From Aselliscus stoliczkanus (taxonomy: Eukaryota; Chordata; Mammalia; Chiroptera; Hipposideridae): DNA of 64,000 nt. The first letter of the stretch is position 1. Every line of letters begins with the position of its first letter. Positions 58,085 to 64,000 of this stretch are shown here, piece by piece. The position numbers and the translations under genes are program-made. The stretch covers positions 138,969,523 through 139,033,522 of the forward strand of contig CM066730.1 of assembly GCA_033961575.1 (NCBI GenBank), written 5' to 3'. Under the pieces are notes generated by a model. It was given only the letters and a program-made list of their open reading frames with translations, had not been told where the DNA came from and ran no database searches.

Positions 58085-58915
58085 GAATTTATATCTCCCA
58101 CTCGAGTCTCTCTCTAAACCGAGACTCATAGACATCCTGAATTCAACAAGTCCAAATGGAACTTTTGGTTTTCCCTCCTCCTAAACCTGTTCCACCTGCA
58201 GCCCCCTCCTCTCAGTGCACAGCAATTTCATGCTTTGTTTGTTCTCTTCCCAGACCATGAACTCACCCATGGTTTTTCTCTTCCTCTCATGTCCCATTTC
58301 CGGTGCCTCAGGAAATCCTGTTGGCCCTACTTCTCACATCCAGAATGCTACTACTTCTCACCGTCTCCTCTTCTGTCACACTCATTCAGGCCATCGTTCT
58401 TGCCGACCTTGCTTAGATTAGTTCAATAGGCCCCCCCGTCTCGCTCTGCCTTTCCTTGTCCCCTCACTGTTCATTCTTTACACAGCAGCAAAAACAATCC
58501 TTGAGAAATGCAAGTCAGATTATGTCGTTTCTCTGCTCAAAACCCGACCACAGACTCCAGGGCCCTACATGATCTGTCCCCGCAACCTTTCCTCAGACGT
58601 CATCTTCTACCACCCTTGTCCACCTCACTTCACTCTGGCCTCACTGACCTCCGGGCTGTTCTTTAAAACCACTAGGAAGCTGCCACCTTGGGACTTTTGC
58701 TCGGCTCTCCCTTCTACCTAGAATGTTCTTCCGCCAGCTCTTCATGTGGTGAACATCTTTACTTCCTGGAAATCCCATCTCAGATGTCACCTTCTCCGTG
58801 AGTACCCCAACCACCCTATTTAAAATCACAGCCTACTGCACTTCGGCTTTCCCACAGTCCCGACTGGCCTTGTCTCCTCTCCTTTTTATTCATCCGACTG
58901 TTTGTTCTAAGGAGT
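58085..58915 (+). mobile_element. Long L2 LINE 3' portion, about 830 bp
   Basis: 'aagtcagattatgtcgtttc', 'caaaacccgaccacagactc', 'ccctacatgatctgtcccc', 'gggacttttgctcggctctc', 'tacctagaatgttcttccgc' and 'gaaatcccatctcagatgtc' are L2 consensus words in order, well preserved. Confidence 0.88.
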
Positions 58916-59590
58916 AGTTGGGATCACCCAGATGAAGTACCCACCAGATGAAGTGCAAGCTTCTTGAGAGACACCCTCCATTCCGGCTGGCGCCCTCAGT
59001 GCAAATGAAAAAAGCAGTGGTGTGGGAGGACCCTGTTGGCTGCTCAAGCCCCGCTGTCTCACACAGCCCTCAACCTCGTTATCACTGCAGGAGCACAGGC
59101 AATCGCCCCGGGGGCAGGAGTCAGCTAGCAAAGAGGAGTGCCTGTGAGGCAGACAGGATGAGGCCGAGCTGGCAGCCAGAAGGAGGGGCCAGCCCTGCTT
59201 TCCTGATGTCACCAACAGCAAGGGGGTGGCACAGAGCTGACACCACTTCCCCCGTGAAGTGGGCTTTGTGTCAGCTTAGTGCTCATAGAAAGCCCCCAGT
59301 TTCCTCCTGCTCTACTGTTTGGAGGCATAGTGTCAGTTCAGCAAACATTTGTGCTAGGCCCTGGACTGTGGGGGCTGGGGGAGGCTGGGGGTGGGGCTGA
59401 TATGGTCCCTGCCTTTTGGGAGCTCTTGTTTAGGGCAGTGGGAGGAGAAGAGCAGGCAGGTAAGTGCTTTCACTTCTGTGTTGTCAGTAAGTGTGATCAA
59501 GTGAGCACAAACACTGGGAAACACATGTGGGAAAGCGCTGCCTGTTCCAGGCTTGGAGGGAAGGTCTGATGGCAGAAGTAACCTCTAAAC
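58916..59590. other. GC-richer DNA, no supported gene
   Basis: The 150-codon plus frame (58,948-59,400) and the 104-codon minus frame oppose each other. No domain, no splice context. Confidence 0.4.
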
Positions 59591-59600
59591 TGAGTCTTAA

Positions 59601-59665
59601 CTCATTCATTCATTCATTCATTCATTCATTCATCCATTCATTGATTTGTTCATTCACTCACTCAA
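59601..59665 (+). repeat. (ATTC)n tetranucleotide tract
   Basis: Eight or more ATTC units followed by an imperfect 'ttcattcactcactc' tail. Confidence 0.95.
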
Positions 59666-59739
59666 CCAGTACTTGTTGAGGATCAGCCATATACAAAGAG
59701 GCACTTTTTTTAGGTTCAGGGTTAACAGTCATGAATCAA

Positions 59740-60450
59740 AAAAAAGTTTCCTCTGATTTCAAGGAACTTAGAATATAGGAGAGAAGATAGATATAACAAG
59801 TAAACTAAAAAATAAATGTAAAATTAAAAATTTTTTTGAGTTAAAGGCTATAAAGAAAAATTGCAGGAACTTTAGATGATGTGTTTATGGGAAACTCTGC
59901 CATCTCCAAGGAAGAGAGGTTTAGAACAAGAGCTATAGAATACCTGTGAGGCTGCCCTGCAAAAAAAGGCTGGGGAGAGCATTCCGGCCGAGGCCCTGAG
60001 GCAGGAGGAGCCTGGCAATCAGGAAAGCTGTTGGCTTTCATTTTTAGAAGGAGCGGGCAGCGTGGAGGAGGCATCTTGGCATGGCAGAGTTTTGAGTGTG
60101 CAGTGCAGGCCCTCCACCTCTTCCAAATCCACCCGCCCAGAGTCTAAGGACTCGATGCTCAATCCTGCTCATCTTCCCAACTCCTCAGGCCACTGGCACC
60201 TAGTCGAACATATCAAATCCCATTTGTCCTTTGGGGCTGTGCTCATATATGACCTCCCCCAATAGCTCTTCCCTAAAGCCTGCAGGCTGGGAGGGTTACA
60301 CTCACCTCTGAGTTCCCAGCCTGGAGGTAACCCATCTGTCCATGTGTCTGCCTCCCCGGCCAGGCTGTCAGGCCTTGAGAGCTAATGCTGTGTAGGCTCT
60401 GTATGCAGAGCCCATGGCTTCGACCAGGAAGGTGCTCTGATAGTATGTAC
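59740..60450. other. No supported gene
   Basis: A-rich at 59.73-59.86 kb. C/T-rich at 60.1-60.27 kb with weak L2 flavour. Confidence 0.35.
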
Positions 60451-60461
60451 AGAGGAGAGAA

Positions 60462-60575
60462 GGTAGGAAGGAAGGGAGGGAGGGAGAGAGGGAGGGAGAA
60501 AGGGAGGGAGGGAGGGAGGGAAGGAAGGAAGGAAGGAAGGAAGGAAGGAAGGAAGGAAGGAAGGAAGGAAGGAAG
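60462..60575 (+). repeat. (GGGA)n(GGAA)n tract
   Basis: An interrupted GGGA/GAGA part leads into about 14 uninterrupted GGAA units. The Pro/Ser/Leu-repeat and Gly/Arg/Lys-repeat frames across it are artefacts of the tetranucleotide. Confidence 0.97.
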
Positions 60576-60599
60576 GGGCAAACTTAAAACCGTGTAGAT

Positions 60600-63040
60600 A
60601 TTGAACCCTCAATGGATATATTCAGAAACACTTGTACATCCAGATATTTACAAAAGTCAACTTAGACTATATTATTTCTGCCACAAAATGTATTCTTTCT
60701 AAGAGCCATTGCCTTCCTAATCTTCATTACTTTTTCTTCCCTTCCATCGCTAGCCTTAGCTGTTGGCTTTCATTTTTAGAACTATGATTCACAGACCATT
60801 TTTTTTTTTGGTACATTTTTAGAATTCACTTCATGTGCATTGCCTTGTAAAACCTCAAAAGCCATGCTGAGATATGAGTGCTGGGGTTCTCAGACCCATT
60901 CAGTAGCAAAGCAAATGGCTCTCAAACACAAAATTAATGATGCTGCAAAATGACAAATTACTACGTGTCATAGACCCTAGGGATACCCCAAGAATAGGGC
61001 CAATGAAGAATGCTACAGCCGGAATGTTAATGGCGGCTACGCTCACCTGGAAGGCACGAGGGGGCCTCTGGGAAAGACTTGGCAACTAGTTCTTCTCACC
61101 AGGTGCCGCTCACTCGCGCTCACTCTGGGCCACGGGTTTAGCTAAGTACTCGGTTACTAAGGAAACCCAAGTTGTCAGTCCTGAGCCATATGGGAATAAT
61201 GGTGATTTATTTAGGAAAAGCAAGGTTTGTCACTTTAAGCTTACTGCTACAAAATTGCTTTTTGATTACATCCCTCCTTATTGCATTGTCTTGTCACAAT
61301 AAACTACAGAAACAAGTGGGAAGGTTAATAATTATGGGCTTCGTTCTTGTCACTGTCGAGGCCCAGCAAGGTCACGGCTGCAGCCTGAGTTGTGGTGGGC
61401 AGGCTTCTTCTTCACACCTGTCCTGTGGAGCAGAGAGCTTCGCAGAGGGGCCAGTGAGTACATGCTGGTTCTCTCTAGGAGGCTCTGACTCCTGACTCTC
61501 CAACAACCCAGGGCACTTCTGGAGCCTGAGAGTTCCTAAAAGTAAGCCCTCCCAGTTTGAATCCAAGCCATCCTTTCGACCCAATCCAAATGCCATCTCC
61601 TCCCTGGTTGAAATCATCTGCCCATTCAAAGCTCATAGTTTGTACACTCAGTCAAGACAGTTTACTGAGTAACTACTAGGTGTCACGCACAGCGTTCGAC
61701 TTTTTAGTAGCTCGCCTCATTTTGCCCCCACAGTCGCCTGCAGGATGGACGTCATTTCAATACTTAGTTATGTTTTGCCTTCCTTGTTGGCTCCCTTCTC
61801 TTAGACAAGTCTCTAGGCTCACAATTTTTATCAAAAGGGAGGAAAGAGGCTCCTTTGCCCTAGTTAAAAAGTCCCAGTGAAGAATTCAGATTGGCTTGCC
61901 TGGGTTCAAGGGCCTATCCCTCGTGAATTACTTTAGTCAGGCCAGCAGAATCTCAGAAAAACAGATCAGCTTTCACTCAGATTGATTACTCAGAACAATG
62001 TTTGAAAACGGGCAGCTGCTGTTCCCGGCAGGAAGACAAAATTATAAATGTTATTACAGTGCCATATACTTTATTATCTGCTAGATATGTGACTAAAAAC
62101 ACCTCCCAAACTGTACTCATCACCCACACTCTGCCTCACTGAATGACATCATCAACTTCACAGTGTTCCTCAAACCAGAGGTTTAGGTCTCATGACAAGT
62201 AATTCTTTCTCCTTTGTGTTTAATGTTAGATGGTCACCAACCCCTACTATTCTGTTTCTAAAAAATAGAGCTGCTTGGGCTTCTTGATTCCCATTCTCTC
62301 TCCTTCATGCCCACTGCTACTATCTTAGTTTTGAACCCCCTTTCATCTCAAGACAATTGCCTCAGCTCCTCACTGACCTCTTTGTCTCCAGCCTTACTTT
62401 GTATGAGTCAGTGTCCAGCTAGGAAACAAAGACTACTCTAGGTTTTTCTTCAGGCAGAATGTGACTCGGAGAATCAATCCAATGGTTAAGATTGTGTGTT
62501 TGCTTTAGAGCATCCTTTTCCCAGTTTTTCTCATTGTGTGGAGAGATAGCTAGATAGGGTGCAGGCACAAGAGAACCCAAAGGATCCCAGTAATAGGTGG
62601 TCATTCCACTTTGAGCTGCTCAGACTCCTTTTAACTTCCTTCCATGGGACCTGGCAAAACCTATGTGATGTCGGTCTGATAGTTTAGCAGCAATGCTCAT
62701 AAAGCGTCCAGGATTTCTTCAATAATGTTGCACAAACGGTGTGTCATTGGGCCGCTGTGCATAGATTCTGCATCATGTCAAATAAGATATCCCCCCAAAG
62801 GGAGATTTAAAGTCCCCTTCCATTGAGACTGACAACATTGATGATGTAGGCAGAATGTAACTCAAGTAGAAAACGAAGACCCGGAGCCCAAAGTCTTAGG
62901 GACAGAAAGTAGCTACCTTCTTCAGATTGTTGGCGGCAGCCAAGGTCCAAAGAGCTCAGTGGAGATAATAGATCTTCTATCTGAGCACTGTACTTGGATG
63001 AATCCATAAGCAAAGCCCCATCACAAGGAGGGGTGTGAAG
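60600..63040. other. No supported gene
   Basis: Mixed composition with short frames only. I see no splice-flanked open frame and no nameable repeat over most of this stretch. Confidence 0.4.
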
Positions 63041-63049
63041 GGAGCAATG

Positions 63050-63240
63050 GGTTAGCCGGTCTTCACGGATTTTACAGTGGTTCTCTTACTTGATCTTCAC
63101 AACAGCTTGTTTAGACAGCATTGTAGGATCTACTTTTTTTGTTTGTTTTTTTTTTAAACATGAGAAAACTGAGGGTTTCAGGTAGTTATGTAACTTGCCT
63201 AGGGTCAGTGGCTACCAAATGGGAGAGTGAGGGTTAAGTC
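63050..63240 (-). mobile_element. MIR SINE, antisense
   Basis: 'ttgatcttcacaacagcttg', 'aacatgagaaaactgagggt' and 'gtaacttgcctagggtcagt' follow reverse MIR, with a T-rich run inside. Confidence 0.75.
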
Positions 63241-63590
63241 CAAGTCATCCTTGACCATTTTCTTACGGAGGAGAAAGTGGAGACTGAGGCTGGACCTCAC
63301 TGTGGTTCCTTATTTACACAGATACACAATTTTCTTTTCTGGGCTGTTCTTTTCCCCGCCTCTCGAACTCACCCTTTTAGTATATTTTGAAAGTTCTGGA
63401 TTAGAAAACCCTTCTAGAGTTTTTTTCTATAATGAATTCCTGGACTAAGTGCACCCTACTTTTCTATTAAAAAAAAACACACAAAAAAAACTATGTCTAA
63501 AGCATCAGAACCTGACAAACACACTTTCTTCCCCAGAATGAGGCTTTAAAATGTCTTCTGTCTTACCATGAAATATGTTCAAATTAAAAT
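63240..63590. other. Nothing recognised
   Basis: A 73-codon plus frame has no domain; an A-rich run lies at 63.47-63.49 kb. Confidence 0.4.
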
Positions 63591-63599
63591 AGCAGTAAT

Positions 63600-63790
63600 T
63601 TATCAATCACTTACTATGCGCCAAGCACTGTTCTAAATGCTTTGTGTACATTTATTTATTTAACCCTTACAACAGTCTTAAGAGACAGGTATTACTGTTA
63701 TCACCATTATTTTCAGATGGGGAAATTGAGGTACAGAGTGCTTATTTGTCCAACATGACAGGCTATAGAGCTTGGATTTGGTTTTAGGTC
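63600..63790 (-). mobile_element. MIR SINE, antisense
   Basis: 'acttactatgcgccaagcac', 'tgttctaaatgctttgtgta', 'acccttacaacagtcttaag' and 'atggggaaattgaggtacag' follow reverse MIR closely. Confidence 0.88.
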
Positions 63791-63894
63791 CTTTGTTTAT
63801 AGAGTTCAATGTTTAATCATCTGCCATTTTGCCTGTAATTGTCTGATTTCTGGATTGGGGGACAAGGGATAGAATGAGAGGGGACAGGGAACTG

Positions 63895-63985
63895 TCATTC
63901 ACTGCGTAATTACTGGGTGCCAGCACTCTGCAAAGGATGCCACATACGTCATCTCGCATTATCCTTCTAACCATGTGTTGCCCGC
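63895..63985 (-). mobile_element. MIR SINE fragment, antisense
   Basis: 'cgtaattactgggtgccagc' and 'catctcgcattatccttcta' follow reverse MIR; it may continue past the window end. Confidence 0.65.
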
Positions 63986-64000
63986 ATACTCTAACTTCCA

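Noticed and set aside
58948..59400. 150-codon plus frame
   Set aside because: Gly/Trp-rich end reflects a G-rich tract. No splice sites or similarity recognised, and a minus frame opposes it.
59601..59665. Regular repeat units considered as a CRISPR-like or satellite array
   Set aside because: They are simple tetranucleotide units without spacers. The same holds for 44,024-44,075 and 23,795-23,842.
60273..60612. Minus frames rich in Phe-Leu-Pro-Ser repeats
   Set aside because: These are translations of the GGAA/GGGA tetranucleotide tract.

Overview
This is a 64 kb piece of mammalian nuclear DNA with very little coding sequence. Bases are spread over AT-rich and moderately GC-rich blocks, open frames are short and random, and most recognisable content is interspersed repeats: ancient MIR and L2 copies, old L1 3' ends, LTR remnants and hAT-type relics shared by placental mammals, plus a younger lineage-specific layer. 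The younger layer is made of tRNA-derived SINEs whose tails carry a 'ttttattggggaa' type block and whose heads end in 'ggccggccc' or 'ggctggccc', together with an 81-bp palindromic mariner-type element. From memory these point to a bat, probably of the horseshoe-bat side of the order (Rhinolophoidea); that taxon call is inference.

Layout. 1-11.76 kb is AT-rich and looks like intron: L1 and L2 fragments, a (GT)n tract and one weak candidate exon near 1.05 kb. 11,764-11,976 is the best protein-coding feature: a 70-codon terminal exon behind a good splice acceptor, followed by a short 3' UTR and an AATAAA signal at 12,200, so a plus-strand gene of unrecognised identity ends here. From 12.2 to 31 kb the DNA appears intergenic and is crowded with MIRs, one young 5'-truncated L1 with a 15-bp target duplication, and several LTR-like relics. 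From 31 to 58 kb eight SINE insertions occur, seven on the minus strand, most with visible target-site duplications, along with two copies of the mariner MITE, one of them inside an old LTR.

The most unusual structure is at 53.95-55.57 kb: a processed RPL27 retrocopy broken into two halves in opposite orientation, with the two breakpoints at nearly the same place in the RPL27 message and with L1-like sequence joined at both breakpoints. 58-64 kb holds a long L2 copy, tetranucleotide tracts and more MIRs.

No bacterial-type features, CRISPR arrays, intact tRNA or rRNA genes, or intact retroviral genes were seen. Repeat family names are assigned from memory of consensus sequences, not from a search, and borders without target duplications are approximate.
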